From Candidatus Bipolaricaulota bacterium (GTDB lineage Bacteria > Bipolaricaulota > Bipolaricaulia > M55B111): a stretch of DNA of 32,517 nucleotides. A program made the position numbers and the translations under genes. Position 1 is the stretch's first letter. The number at the start of each line of letters is the position of its first letter. A model generated the notes under the pieces. That model ran no database searches and was not told the origin of the DNA. It saw only the letters and a program-made list of their open reading frames with translations. Positions 14,870 to 23,377 of the stretch are shown here, piece by piece. Where the stretch lies: NCBI GenBank assembly GCA_018334915.1, contig JAGXLB010000011.1, positions 1 through 32,517 of the forward strand. The letters run 5' to 3'.

Positions 14870-16048
14870 ATGGCAAATAAGAGACGTAGCAAAACCCTAA
14901 ATCAGTTGAGAGTTTTCAGAGAGCTATACCTTGACTCTGCAATGACGAAAAAGGAACTTTCTAAAAAAACCGGCCTGAGCACCCCTACGGTGACAAAAGC
15001 TCTGACGGGATTAAGTTCGAGAAAACTAATAACTGAAAAGGGCAGAAAAGATATACCCACGGGAAGAAAACCGAGGAAATACGGGCTAAACAACAATTCG
15101 ATCTACGGCCTGGGAGTAGATTTGGAAATCCCCGACCTGAAACTGGCAATATACGATCTTTCCCGGCGGATGATAGCAACCAAAGGAAGTTATATGGATA
15201 TGGACGACCTTCAGCAAGATCCCGCCGGCTACATTGCCAAAAAAATCTCTCTAGAGTTTAAAGACCTCGTTTATCACCAGGAGATAGCCGAAAACTCGAT
15301 TATCGGAGCCGGGATAGCCACTTCCGGGATTGTTAAAAACGGAAAGTTTCGCCCCTTTAGCAGGTTTGATAGTTCCAGTGACATCAAATTGAAAAACCCT
15401 CTCGAGGAAGAGCTGGAATTTCCCACAAGCTTTGGAAACGACGTGGATCTTCAATTACTCTCCGAACTGGATCGAATCGAACCTATCACTGATAGCCGGC
15501 ACGTGGCAATTTACTTTGGCGCAAGATTGAGCGGTAAAAGACAGCCAACAGTCCGTATTGGCGGAAGTATAGCTGTTGGTGGAGAGATATGCCGGGGTGC
15601 GGGAGGAAGTGCCGGCGAATTTGGCCACATGTCCGTAACTTCAGAGGATTCAGACCTCCCACCGACAAACTGCGGCAACGATAACTGTCTGGAGAGTTTC
15701 GTCAACGACAAACTGGAGGATAACGACGGGTTATCCGTTCCTGATTCTATAACCAGGGCTATAAAGCAAAAAATAAAAGATCTCGTGTTCGTCTTTAGCC
15801 CATCATTGATAATCGTCGACATGGATGCCTTCCCGGAAATAACCGACGAAGTGATGACTGAACTGGAATCTTTTACCTCAAGCCTGGAGAAGACCATGGG
15901 GCTTGAAAAGATACGGATCAAAAAGCCAATGGACAGGGACAGGTCGGCCACCCGAGGAGCGGTAATAAATCACTTTAATCACCTTTTACTCGACCCGGAC
16001 AATTTCTCGGTATTAATGGAAAACCAAAACACTGAATTCGGGAGGTGA
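14870..16048 (+). CDS. ROK-family transcriptional repressor
   Basis: A NagC/XylR/Mlc-type regulator, expected to bind an operator and release it on binding a sugar. In the 392-residue protein, residues about 18-72 form a winged helix-turn-helix (TKKELSKKTGLSTPTVTKALTGL, then the wing with GRKPRKY). The rest is the ROK sugar-kinase fold with GAGIATSG, FGND, GGSAGEFGHM and NCGNDNCLE. The usual CxCGxxGCxE zinc motif has lost its first Cys (TNC instead of CxC), so metal binding may be altered. ATG 14870. It is the first gene of the operon, followed after 61 bp by its binding protein, so glucose or a related sugar is the likely effector. Confidence 0.92.
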   Translation: MANKRRSKTLNQLRVFRELYLDSAMTKKELSKKTGLSTPTVTKALTGLSSRKLITEKGRKDIPTGRKPRKYGLNNNSIYGLGVDLEIPDLKLAIYDLSRRMIATKGSYMDMDDLQQDPAGYIAKKISLEFKDLVYHQEIAENSIIGAGIATSGIVKNGKFRPFSRFDSSSDIKLKNPLEEELEFPTSFGNDVDLQLLSELDRIEPITDSRHVAIYFGARLSGKRQPTVRIGGSIAVGGEICRGAGGSAGEFGHMSVTSEDSDLPPTNCGNDNCLESFVNDKLEDNDGLSVPDSITRAIKQKIKDLVFVFSPSLIIVDMDAFPEITDEVMTELESFTSSLEKTMGLEKIRIKKPMDRDRSATRGAVINHFNHLLLDPDNFSVLMENQNTEFGR

Positions 16049-16109
16049 GAAATCTCTACAGAAGCTGGTCCATTTAACCACTAATTTCCCAACTACAAGG
16101 AGGGGAAAA

Positions 16110-17387
16110 ATGTTAAACCGAAAAACTATAATTCTAGCTGTAATTTCAATTCTGGTCGTCGGCTTACTGGGCACTTCGCTTTCAGTAGCAGCGACTTCAC
16201 ACGAAGACGAATTGTCAGGAGAACTCGAAATTTTTTCCTGGTGGGCCGGAGACGAAGGCCCGGCACTCCAAGCGCTAATTGACCTTTACGAGGAAAAATA
16301 TCCTGACGTAGAAGTCATAAACGCGACCGTCACCGGTGGATCGGGCGTAAATGCAAAGGCCGTACTCAAAACCCGGATGCTTGGCGGAAACCCACCGGAC
16401 AGCTTTCAGGTTCACGCCGGTCAGGAACTCATTGGTACGTGGGTAACGGCAGACAGAATGGAAGACCTTACTTTCCTCTTCAAAGAAGAGGGCTGGATGG
16501 ACGCCTTTCCCGACGAACTGATAGACCTGATCAGCACGGAAGAAGGGATCTGGTCCGTACCAATTACGATTCACAGGTCGAACGTAATGTGGTATATTCC
16601 GGATAACCTGGACGAGTGGGGAATTGAAGTCCCGAACAGCTGGGACGAATTCCTGGAAATCGCTCCCGAACTGGAAGAAAACGGCGTAACCCCGCTGGCC
16701 CTGGGACAAAACTGGACAGTCAACCACCTCTGGGAATCCGTCGCACTTGACGTCCTCGGCCCGGATAAATGGGAAGCTTTATGGGAAGGAGAACTGGCGT
16801 TCAACAGCGAGGAAGGAGTTGCCGTCTGGGAAAAGCTGGACGAAATTATGGAATACGTGAACGACGACTACTCTTCTCTCTCCTGGCAGCAAGCCACCGA
16901 CCTGGTAGTGGAAGGAGACGCAGCCTTTAATGTCATGGGTGACTGGGCAGCAGGTTATATGGACACCACCCTGGAACTCGAGCCGAAAGAAGGCTTTGGC
17001 TGGGCTGCTTCCCCAGGAACTGAGGGAGAATTTATGCTGCTCTCCGACTCGTTCGGCCTGCCCAAAGGAGCACCAAACAGGGAAAACACTATAGCTTTCT
17101 TGAAACTACTGGGTTCGAAAGAAGGATCTGACACATTCAATCCGCTGAAGGGCTCGATCTCGCCGAGATTGGACAGTGATCTCTCCAAATACAGCGTCTA
17201 CTCGCAGTCGGCCGCGGAGGACTTCAGCTCCGATAGGTTGGTCGGAAGTTTAGCACACGGTGCAGTTGCCAACGAAGGTTTCATGAACGCTTTCGCCGAC
17301 GTTATGGAAATCTTCCTGGACAGCAGAGACCCGGAAAGGGCAGCTAACGCCGCCCAGGCAATTGCGAAGCAGAACGGCATTCAGTAA
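16110..17387 (+). CDS. Periplasmic glucose/mannose-type sugar-binding protein of an ABC transporter
   Basis: Captures sugar outside the membrane for the two permeases that follow. The 425-residue protein begins with a signal peptide (hydrophobic residues about 7-26, cleavage near SVAA/TS) and no lipobox Cys. The mature start closely resembles the Thermus glucose/mannose-binding protein family: IFSWWAGDEGPALQALIDLY, NATVTGGSGVNAKAVLKTRM and GGNPPDSFQVHAGQELIGTW. This makes glucose/mannose specificity the best guess. A strong AAGGAGGGG site precedes ATG 16110. A terminator-like hairpin after it probably lowers expression of the permeases relative to the binding protein. The mature protein is strongly acidic. 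Confidence 0.93.
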   Translation: MLNRKTIILAVISILVVGLLGTSLSVAATSHEDELSGELEIFSWWAGDEGPALQALIDLYEEKYPDVEVINATVTGGSGVNAKAVLKTRMLGGNPPDSFQVHAGQELIGTWVTADRMEDLTFLFKEEGWMDAFPDELIDLISTEEGIWSVPITIHRSNVMWYIPDNLDEWGIEVPNSWDEFLEIAPELEENGVTPLALGQNWTVNHLWESVALDVLGPDKWEALWEGELAFNSEEGVAVWEKLDEIMEYVNDDYSSLSWQQATDLVVEGDAAFNVMGDWAAGYMDTTLELEPKEGFGWAASPGTEGEFMLLSDSFGLPKGAPNRENTIAFLKLLGSKEGSDTFNPLKGSISPRLDSDLSKYSVYSQSAAEDFSSDRLVGSLAHGAVANEGFMNAFADVMEIFLDSRDPERAANAAQAIAKQNGIQ

Positions 17388-17400
17388 GACCAATTTCAGA

Positions 17401-17432
17401 GAAGCCCGGGGACAACCTCGGGCTTCTTTTCT
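17401..17432 (+). terminator. Intercistronic terminator/attenuator hairpin
   Basis: An 11-bp stem with one G-T pair (17401-17411 and 17416-17426), ACAA loop and TTTTCT tail, 13 bases after the binding-protein stop and 18 before the permease start. Partial termination or 3'-end protection here would favour the binding protein. Confidence 0.8.
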
Positions 17433-17450
17433 CTATACAGGTGTTGAGTA

Positions 17451-18563
17451 ATGAAGTTCAACAGTGACAAGACGGTTGCCCTGATGATGCTTTTGCCTTC
17501 GTTAATCCTAATTGGGATCTTTGTCTACGGATTTATCGGGCAGACTGTTTACGTTTCTCTCACGGACTGGGGTCAAGGGGCGGCCCTGGCAGAAAACCCG
17601 GAGATAAACTTGATCGGGCTGAAGAACTACGGAGAACTATTTTCCGGGTTTCTAAATTCGAGGTTCAGACAGGATCTGGTGAACGCAATATTCTATACGG
17701 TGTTTCTCGTTTCGGGAGCACTGGGTATCGGCTTGATCCTGGCCATATTGCTTGACAGAGGACCAAAAGGGGAAAGCGTATTCAGAACAATTTTCCTTTA
17801 TCCCATGTCCCTATCCTTTATAGTTACGGGAACCATCTGGCGCTGGCTCCTAGCTCCCCGGGGTGGAGTGAACAAGTTGCCCGAGCTGGTAGGTCTCCCC
17901 GGGTTCGGTTTTCGCTGGTTGAACAGCAGACGATCCATTCTTAACTTCAACTGGCAAAACCTTCCCCAAATCACGGCGATAGTCGTTGGGGGGGTTTTCC
18001 TATTCATAGCTTTTCGCCAATGGAGAAGAGGGTTGAAAAATAAAGGGTTATTTAGTCTAATCCCGACCGGAATACTTTTTCTCTGGGCATTCTGGGGAGC
18101 AAGGTTTACTCCAGAAATCCTTCCGACGCCCGAGCAGCACGGCTTCAACCTAGCCGCTATAGGTATAATAATTACCGCTATATGGCAATATTCCGGCTAT
18201 ACCATGGCTCTATACCTCGCCGGTCTAAGAGGGATTTCCGAAGATCTAAGAGAAGCTGCCCGGCTTGACGGTGCCAACCAATTCCAGTACTACTTCAACG
18301 TGGCGATACCAATTCTTAAACCGATGACCATGAGCGCTATCATCATCCTGGCCCATATTTCACTGAAGATGTTTGCCCTGATATTCGCCATGACAGGGCC
18401 CGATAACGCGCAAACCAGTCATCCAGCCGTTCTGATGTACTTAACTACATTCAGAGCCAACAACTTCGCCAAAGGAGCAGCAATTGCTGTCGTACTATTT
18501 TTACTGGTCGCGGTATTTATCGTACCTTACCTGATCAGCGCTTACCGGGAAAGGAGGGCATAA
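17451..18563 (+). CDS. Sugar ABC transporter permease (MalF type), glucose system
   Basis: Inner-membrane subunit of the glucose-type importer. The 370-residue protein has about eight hydrophobic segments and the cytoplasmic EAA loop ISEDLREAARLDGANQFQYY. It is longer than the usual 290-300 residues, because an insert with one or two extra hydrophobic stretches lies at about residues 165-235 (WQNLPQITAIVVGGVFLFIA and following). Thermus-type glucose permeases are similarly long. Its start ATG 17451 follows AGGTG. The stop codon abuts the start of the second permease. No ATPase gene is nearby. Confidence 0.92.
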   Translation: MKFNSDKTVALMMLLPSLILIGIFVYGFIGQTVYVSLTDWGQGAALAENPEINLIGLKNYGELFSGFLNSRFRQDLVNAIFYTVFLVSGALGIGLILAILLDRGPKGESVFRTIFLYPMSLSFIVTGTIWRWLLAPRGGVNKLPELVGLPGFGFRWLNSRRSILNFNWQNLPQITAIVVGGVFLFIAFRQWRRGLKNKGLFSLIPTGILFLWAFWGARFTPEILPTPEQHGFNLAAIGIIITAIWQYSGYTMALYLAGLRGISEDLREAARLDGANQFQYYFNVAIPILKPMTMSAIIILAHISLKMFALIFAMTGPDNAQTSHPAVLMYLTTFRANNFAKGAAIAVVLFLLVAVFIVPYLISAYRERRA

Positions 18564-19388
18564 ATGTTAAAAGAACTGGACTGGGGTAAAGTGGTAATAT
18601 ACACTGCTCTCCTGCTCTTTGCCCTCATATACATCATGCCTATCTATATGACGATAATTACGGCTCTTAAACACCCGGCAAATATTAGTCTAGCCACCGC
18701 ATGGCAGCCTCCTGGAGATATAAACTGGGGCAGTTTCGCCGAGGCTTACAAGAAGCTGGGCCCAAACTTTATGAATAGCGTCTATCTCACCGTCTCTGCC
18801 ACTATCATTTCGGCGATTATCGGATCGCTGAACGGCTACGTGTTTTCGAAGTGGAAGTTCCCCGGTAACGAGATCGTTTTTACACTGGTATTGTTCGGCA
18901 TGTTTATTCCTTATCAGATAATTTTGATCCCGTTGTTCCGGGTGTTGAGACAACTCGGGCTTTACGGAGGTATACCGGGACTTGCCCTCGCTCACATTGT
19001 TTACGGCATCCCGATAACCTCCCTTATATTTCGAAACTTCTATGCCCGAATTCCGGAATCTATGATCGAGTCGGCTCAAATGGACGGGGCGGGGTTCTTT
19101 GGCATTTACCGACGGATAATGTTGCCACTTTCGATTCCAGGCTTTGTAGTCGTGATAATCTGGCAGTTTACCCAGATATGGAACGAATTCTTATGGGGAA
19201 TCACTTTAACTGGCCATTCCGCCAACCCGATAACTGTTGGTCTGGCTCAGCTGGCCGGTGGGCAGGCAGTTAACTGGAACTTGCCGATGGCTGGCTCCCT
19301 GTTGGCAGCCCTGCCGGTTTTGCTCATCTATATTTTCATGGGGCGGTACTTTATCAAGGGTTTGCTCGCCGGTTCCGTTAAGGGATAA
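18564..19388 (+). CDS. Sugar ABC transporter permease (MalG type), glucose system
   Basis: Second membrane subunit, pairing with the preceding permease. The 274-residue protein has about six membrane segments and the EAA loop PESMIESAQMDGAGFFGIYR, which docks the ATPase. ATG 18564 directly follows the upstream TAA, with AAAGGAGG 6 bases before it, indicating tightly coupled translation. The operon ends about 80 bases later at a terminator hairpin. Confidence 0.93.
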   Translation: MLKELDWGKVVIYTALLLFALIYIMPIYMTIITALKHPANISLATAWQPPGDINWGSFAEAYKKLGPNFMNSVYLTVSATIISAIIGSLNGYVFSKWKFPGNEIVFTLVLFGMFIPYQIILIPLFRVLRQLGLYGGIPGLALAHIVYGIPITSLIFRNFYARIPESMIESAQMDGAGFFGIYRRIMLPLSIPGFVVVIIWQFTQIWNEFLWGITLTGHSANPITVGLAQLAGGQAVNWNLPMAGSLLAALPVLLIYIFMGRYFIKGLLAGSVKG

Positions 19389-19469
19389 AACTAGTCAGAG
19401 GTTTGGAGTTCAGGGTTTTCATATCCGACGAACGTTCAAGAAAATGGTTATGTGGTTTAAGATCCAAAC

Positions 19470-19495
19470 AACCATCTGTTAGGTGGTTTATTTTT
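19470..19495 (+). terminator. Intrinsic terminator of the ROK/glucose operon
   Basis: Stem AACCATC/GGTGGTT (one T-G pair) at 19470-19476 and 19482-19488, loop TGTTA, then TATTTTT. It separates the transporter from the following oxidoreductase. Confidence 0.75.
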
Positions 19496-19545
19496 ACGTC
19501 CTGGCCATTGGTAATTTTAATGTTCAGGAGGTGCTATTTCGTATA

Positions 19546-20553
19546 ATGATTTCCAAAGGTAAAGCAAAATGGGGAATACTTGGCACTGCGAACATCGCAG
19601 GAAAAGCCCTTGTTCCTGGAATAAGGGATTCGAAGAATTCCGAGCTATACGCAGTAGGCTCACGCGCCGGCAGTAAGGCGCAAAGATTCGCCGAAAAGTT
19701 CGATATCCCGGAGAGCTACGGATCCTACAAGTCACTCCTTGACGACCCCAAAGTCGAGTTCGTCTATATTCCACTACCCAACCATCTCCATCACAAGTGG
19801 ACAATCGAATCAGCGAAAAAGGGGAAACACGTTCTGTGCGAGAAGCCCCTCGGGCTTAATTCAAAAGAAGTCAGGGAAATGTTCGAAGTGGCCGATGAAC
19901 ATGGGGTTAAGCTGATGGAAGGTTTTATGTACAGATTCCATCCACAGGTTCTTCGGGTCAAGGAGCTTCTTCAGGAAGGGGAAATCGGCGAACCAACCTT
20001 TTTCCGCGGCGCTTTTTCATTCCCCTTAGTGGCACAGGACCGGGAGGACGATATAAGGTGGAAAAAGGAGATGGGCGGAGGTAGCCTGATGGATCTGGGA
20101 ACTTATTCCGTCAACACCGTGCGTTACCTCTTTGACGAAGAACCGAATAGAGTCTTTGCAAGGGATAGAAAACACTCGGATCATTCGGCTGAAGCGGAGA
20201 CACAGGCCATACTGGAATTCCCTGACGGAAAGACAGCCACTCTGGATAGCAGCTTTCTCCTTAGTAAACGGGCAAACTACGAGGTGGTAAGCAAAAATGG
20301 GAGAATCAGGGCTTCAAACGCTTACGGTCCCGGGCAGTACAAGCGTCTCAACGTGGAAATAGAACAGGACAATTCAACGGTAATCGAAACGCTGGAGGGC
20401 GTAAATGAATACGCTCTGGAGGTGGACGAACTAGTAAATGCAGTATCCAAAGATAGAAAACCCATGGTTACAAAGGAAGATAGTATTAATCAAGCCAGAG
20501 TTCTGGACGCTATCAAGCAGTCAGCAAAGGAAGAACGCTGGACGGAAGTATAA
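19546..20553 (+). CDS. Gfo/Idh/MocA-family oxidoreductase
   Basis: An NAD(P)-dependent sugar or polyol dehydrogenase. The 335-residue protein opens with a Rossmann motif (GILGTANIAG, residues 10-19) and carries EKPL at 99-102 with the family's catalytic Lys100. GGGSLMDLGTYSVNTVRYLF then lines the substrate site. The closest recognisable relatives are D-xylose dehydrogenase and glucose-fructose-oxidoreductase-type enzymes; the exact substrate is uncertain. The ATG at 19546 fits the domain start, with AGGAGG 14 bases upstream. Longer starts would run into the terminator at 19470-19495. It has its own terminator, so it is probably monocistronic, although it lies between two sugar operons and may oxidise or reduce one of their sugars. 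Confidence 0.9.
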   Translation: MISKGKAKWGILGTANIAGKALVPGIRDSKNSELYAVGSRAGSKAQRFAEKFDIPESYGSYKSLLDDPKVEFVYIPLPNHLHHKWTIESAKKGKHVLCEKPLGLNSKEVREMFEVADEHGVKLMEGFMYRFHPQVLRVKELLQEGEIGEPTFFRGAFSFPLVAQDREDDIRWKKEMGGGSLMDLGTYSVNTVRYLFDEEPNRVFARDRKHSDHSAEAETQAILEFPDGKTATLDSSFLLSKRANYEVVSKNGRIRASNAYGPGQYKRLNVEIEQDNSTVIETLEGVNEYALEVDELVNAVSKDRKPMVTKEDSINQARVLDAIKQSAKEERWTEV

Positions 20554-20594
20554 ATTTGAATTACTCCACAAAACTTCTCGTTCTATTATTTTCC

Positions 20595-20643
20595 ACTAAT
20601 CTAATCCAGGAATCAATTGAACTAGTTTAGATTAGTTTTTATT
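20595..20643 (+). terminator. Intrinsic terminator after the oxidoreductase gene
   Basis: A perfect 10-bp stem ACTAATCTAA/TTAGATTAGT (20595-20604 and 20627-20636) with a 22-base loop, then TTTTATT. The stem is AT-rich and the loop long, so efficiency may be moderate. Confidence 0.6.
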
Positions 20644-20646
20644 GCA

Positions 20647-20850
20647 ACTCAGTTCTTTCACTACTATTCGGAAGTAAGGTGAAGGTCACAAAGAATCACC
20701 ATATTTTTTGGTTCAAGCCTCCTGCCTCTTACCTGGCTTCCGGGATTTTGTCTACTGGTAGAATTTTAAGGTTAAATCAGTTGCCAGGTAAGAGGCAGGA
20801 GGCATAGGAGGACAAAACAATGATATACAAAGATGGTGAAAGAACTGAGT
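20647..20850. repeat. Nested perfect inverted repeats (15 bp outside, 21 bp inside)
   Basis: Outer arms ACTCAGTTCTTTCAC (20647-20661) and its complement (20836-20850). Inner arms, 21 bp without a mismatch, are 20717-20737 and 20783-20803, around a 45-base loop. The whole could fold into one interrupted hairpin of about 200 bases. The right outer arm overlaps the micro-ORF at 20820-20873. Possible readings are a structured leader or small RNA, or a miniature mobile element. Confidence 0.7.
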
Positions 20851-20873
20851 GCAAACTATTCAGAGTGAGTTAA
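20820..20873 (+). CDS. Possible 17-residue micro-ORF inside the nested inverted repeat
   Basis: ATG to TAA, product MIYKDGERTECKLFRVS. It is preceded by an excellent TAGGAGG ribosome site with 8 bases of spacing. The ribosome site lies immediately after the inner hairpin arm, and several codons form the right outer arm. Translation and folding would therefore interfere with each other, as in leader-peptide control. A possible promoter (TTGTCT, 18 bases, TTAAAT) lies in the hairpin loop. No recognisable homologue; it may be chance. Confidence 0.3.
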   Translation: MIYKDGERTECKLFRVS

Positions 20874-20913
20874 TAACCTAAAACACTCCCTATTTAATCA
20901 AAAATTCCAGACC

Positions 20914-20942
20914 TTGACAAAGTATTTTAGTTATGTTATATT
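20914..20942 (+). promoter_or_regulatory. Sigma-70-type promoter of lacI and the galactoside operon
   Basis: TTGACA at 20914-20919, 17-base spacer, TATATT at 20937-20942. The predicted transcript starts near 20949, inside the operator array. Confidence 0.8.
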
Positions 20943-20945
20943 GAT

Positions 20946-20983
20946 CGTGCACGTTAACGGTAAGGTTTACGGTAACGTTAACG
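20946..20983 (+). promoter_or_regulatory. Operator array for the LacI-family regulator
   Basis: Overlapping the predicted +1: the perfect palindrome CGTGCACG (20946-20953), then repeated GTTAACGG/TTTACGG words, then CGGTAACGTTAACG (20970-20983), a 14-bp palindrome with 12 matching positions and a central CG. LacI-family proteins bind palindromes with a central CG, so autorepression of the operon is likely. Confidence 0.65.
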
Positions 20984-21001
20984 GAAAGGAGGGTAAATAA
21001 A

Positions 21002-22003
21002 TTGGATCGGGTGACGATGGAAGATGTAGCTGAGGAGGCTGGAGTTTCGATCAATACCGTTTCAAGAGCCTTAAACGACAAACCCGACATTAACCCCCAG
21101 ACCAAAAAAGAAATTCTTCAAATAGCTGAAGAATTAAATTATCAACCAAACAGGTTTGCCAAGGGGTTACGTTCCAGTAAGACCTCCACTCTGGGTGTCA
21201 TAGTAGCTGACATTCTAAACCCTTTCTTTTCCGCACTTCTAAAAGGGATAGAGAAATCCGCCAGGGAAGATGGTTACAGTATAATAGTCCAGGATACGGA
21301 CGAGAAATACGAAAACGAACAATCAGCCATCCAAACGGCACTGGCGGAGCAGGTAGATGGTTTGTTAATCTCGCCGGTTCAGACGAACGACCAAACCATC
21401 ATGGATCTGAGAAATTCGGACCTACCTTTTGTCCTGCTCGGTCGCCACTTCGACGATCTTGAGACGCATTACGTCGTCACTGACGACGTTAAAGGCGCTA
21501 AAACCGCTGTCAACCACCTAATAGAAAAGGGACACGAAAGGATAGCACTGATAAACGGGCCGTCCCATATATCAAGCTCGAAGGAAAGGTTGAGAGGTTA
21601 TCGTCAGGCCATGAAAAACCACGGCCTATCCATTAACGAATCTTTCATCCTGGAAGACAATGTCATGATAGAACATGGATACGAAACCGCTAAAAATCTT
21701 TTAGCAAAAACGCCCAGCCCGACGGCGGTTCTTTGTTACAGTGATTTCGTCGCTCTGGGCGTGATTAAAGCAGCAAGAGACGAAGGACTGAAGATATCGG
21801 ACGATCTAGCGGTAGTCGGTTACGACGACATATTCTTTGCAACCTGCTTGGAGGTTCCCTTAACAACGGTAAGAATTCCTAAAAAAAAGATGGGCAAGAA
21901 GGCCTTCAAAACACTCAAGACCTTAATCGGCCATGAGGAAAACGTTACGGAATTACAAAAAATAAAGCTAGAAACTGAACTCGTGAGTCGTCAGAGTACC
22001 TAA
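21002..22003 (+). CDS. LacI-family transcriptional regulator of the galactoside operon
   Basis: The 333-residue protein has an N-terminal LacI helix-turn-helix (VTMEDVAEEAGVSINTVSRA), the hinge (NYQPNRFAKGLRSSKT) and a periplasmic-binding-protein-like effector domain with GVIVADILNPFF, VDGLLISP, GHERIALI and AVVGYDD. It should bind the operators just upstream and respond to galactose, a galactoside or a breakdown product. The TTG start at 21002 is 8 bases from AAAGGAGGG. An ATG at 21017 would be too far from that site. It is the first gene of the operon, with the binding protein 91 bp downstream. Confidence 0.95.
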   Translation: MDRVTMEDVAEEAGVSINTVSRALNDKPDINPQTKKEILQIAEELNYQPNRFAKGLRSSKTSTLGVIVADILNPFFSALLKGIEKSAREDGYSIIVQDTDEKYENEQSAIQTALAEQVDGLLISPVQTNDQTIMDLRNSDLPFVLLGRHFDDLETHYVVTDDVKGAKTAVNHLIEKGHERIALINGPSHISSSKERLRGYRQAMKNHGLSINESFILEDNVMIEHGYETAKNLLAKTPSPTAVLCYSDFVALGVIKAARDEGLKISDDLAVVGYDDIFFATCLEVPLTTVRIPKKKMGKKAFKTLKTLIGHEENVTELQKIKLETELVSRQST

Positions 22004-22094
22004 AATTTACATGGAGGTGATACTCGGGATAATTCGTTTGACCAGTTTTACGAGGGTTAAGCAATAGGAGCAGAAAAATACACGGAGGTATATC

Positions 22095-23357
22095 ATGAAA
22101 AGACTTACAAGCAGCTTTGTAGTTACTCTCTTGGTCATTTCGTTTATTATGGGGATTAGCTTGGCCACACTGGGAGCAGAAAAAAAAGTGGTCATTAACT
22201 CTTACATGGCGGACCCGGCACCCAAGGAGACACTAAAACAACTCGTAGCCGAATTTGAAGAGGCAAACCCCGATTACGCAGTAACGATCAATACGTACCC
22301 CCACGAGGATTACAAAACCTTAATCAGAACGTGGCTACCTTCCAAGAAGGCAAGCCCCGACATCGTAACGTGGTTTGCAGGTGAACGTGCTAATACATTC
22401 GTCGACAAGGGTCTTATGATGCCCCTGGATGACATCTGGGGCGAAGGAAAGAGCTTCGAAGATTACTTTCCTCGGGCCTTTAAATCCATTTCTCAGTTTG
22501 AAGGGGAAACTTACTTTTTACCTCAATCCTGGTACTGGTGGGGATTCTGGTATAGAAAATCAGTGTTCAACGAACTAAACCTCGAAGAACCAATTACCTG
22601 GAACCAATTCCTGGATGTCTGCAAAGAGCTAAAGGAAAACGATTATACGCCAATAACAATCGGGTCAAAGTTCCGGTGGACAGCCGCCGGCTGGTTTGAC
22701 TATCTCAATCTCAGAGTAAATGGCGCCGATTTCCACATGAAACTGATGAAGGGAGAGGTAAGTTACGATTCTGAAAAAGTCCGGAAGGTTTTCGAACACT
22801 GGAAGGAACTTATCGACAAGGGCTACTTCATCGAGAACCACAGCTCGTACTCCTGGCAAGAAGGGGCAAAGTTTCTGTTCAACAAGGAAGCCGGAATGTA
22901 CCTCATGGGTCAATTCATTCAGGACGTGGTATCCGATGAAAAGATCAAAGAGGACCTTGGATTCTTCCGGTTCCCGATCATAGATGCCAGCGTTCCAATA
23001 GCAGAAGAGACTCCGACTGACGGATACATGATACCGAAGAACGCTCCCCACCCGGAAGCCGCTAAAAAGTTCATGCACTTCCTGGCAACCAGGGATGCTC
23101 AATGGTTCTTCGCTAAGAAATTGAACAGGATAGCCGCTAACAAGAACATCGAGCCCGAGAATTACGATCCCATGGTCCAGAAAGGCCTACAGATGATAAA
23201 TCGGTCAGACAAAGTAACACAATTCTACGACCGTGACACCAAGCCTGCCATGGCGGATAAGGCGATGGATCAGTTCGTCAAATTTATGGCCAAACCGGGC
23301 CAAATAGATCAGATTCTCAGATCCCTCGAAGCAGAAAGGAAGAAAGTTTTTGAATAG
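22095..23357 (+). CDS. Periplasmic sugar-binding protein of an ABC transporter (galactoside operon)
   Basis: The 420-residue protein of the CUT1-type extracellular solute-binding family has an N-terminal signal peptide (hydrophobic residues about 8-26, cleavage near TLGA/EK) and no lipobox Cys. Then follow the family's two-lobe fold signatures: NSYMADPAPKETLKQLVAEF, SPDIVTWFAGERANTFVDKG and YFLPQSWYWWGFWYRK. The aromatic-rich middle suits stacking on sugar rings. Ligand specificity cannot be read directly. Genomic context points to a galactose-containing oligosaccharide or galactosyl-glycerol. ATG 22095 is preceded by GGAGG. A perfect terminator-like hairpin follows. Confidence 0.93.
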   Translation: MKRLTSSFVVTLLVISFIMGISLATLGAEKKVVINSYMADPAPKETLKQLVAEFEEANPDYAVTINTYPHEDYKTLIRTWLPSKKASPDIVTWFAGERANTFVDKGLMMPLDDIWGEGKSFEDYFPRAFKSISQFEGETYFLPQSWYWWGFWYRKSVFNELNLEEPITWNQFLDVCKELKENDYTPITIGSKFRWTAAGWFDYLNLRVNGADFHMKLMKGEVSYDSEKVRKVFEHWKELIDKGYFIENHSSYSWQEGAKFLFNKEAGMYLMGQFIQDVVSDEKIKEDLGFFRFPIIDASVPIAEETPTDGYMIPKNAPHPEAAKKFMHFLATRDAQWFFAKKLNRIAANKNIEPENYDPMVQKGLQMINRSDKVTQFYDRDTKPAMADKAMDQFVKFMAKPGQIDQILRSLEAERKKVFE

Positions 23358-23377
23358 CACTTAAGCCTAAAATTTTG

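Larger units (their letters stand above)
20554..21001. other. Intergenic region with terminator, nested inverted repeats and lacI promoter
   Basis: 448 bp without an established gene. From left to right: terminator 20595-20643, outer/inner inverted repeats 20647-20850 with an 18-codon frame at 20820-20873, promoter 20914-20942 and operator-like palindromes 20946-20983. Confidence 0.75.

Noticed and set aside
19483-19545. A longer N-terminus for the Gfo/Idh/MocA protein
   Set aside because: The extra 21 residues would be read from the terminator and its tail and do not match the family, whose Rossmann motif begins just after the ATG at 19546.
22013-22069. An 18-codon frame between lacI and the binding-protein gene
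   Set aside because: Weak start context and no conserved feature; it is likely chance within a 91-bp spacer.
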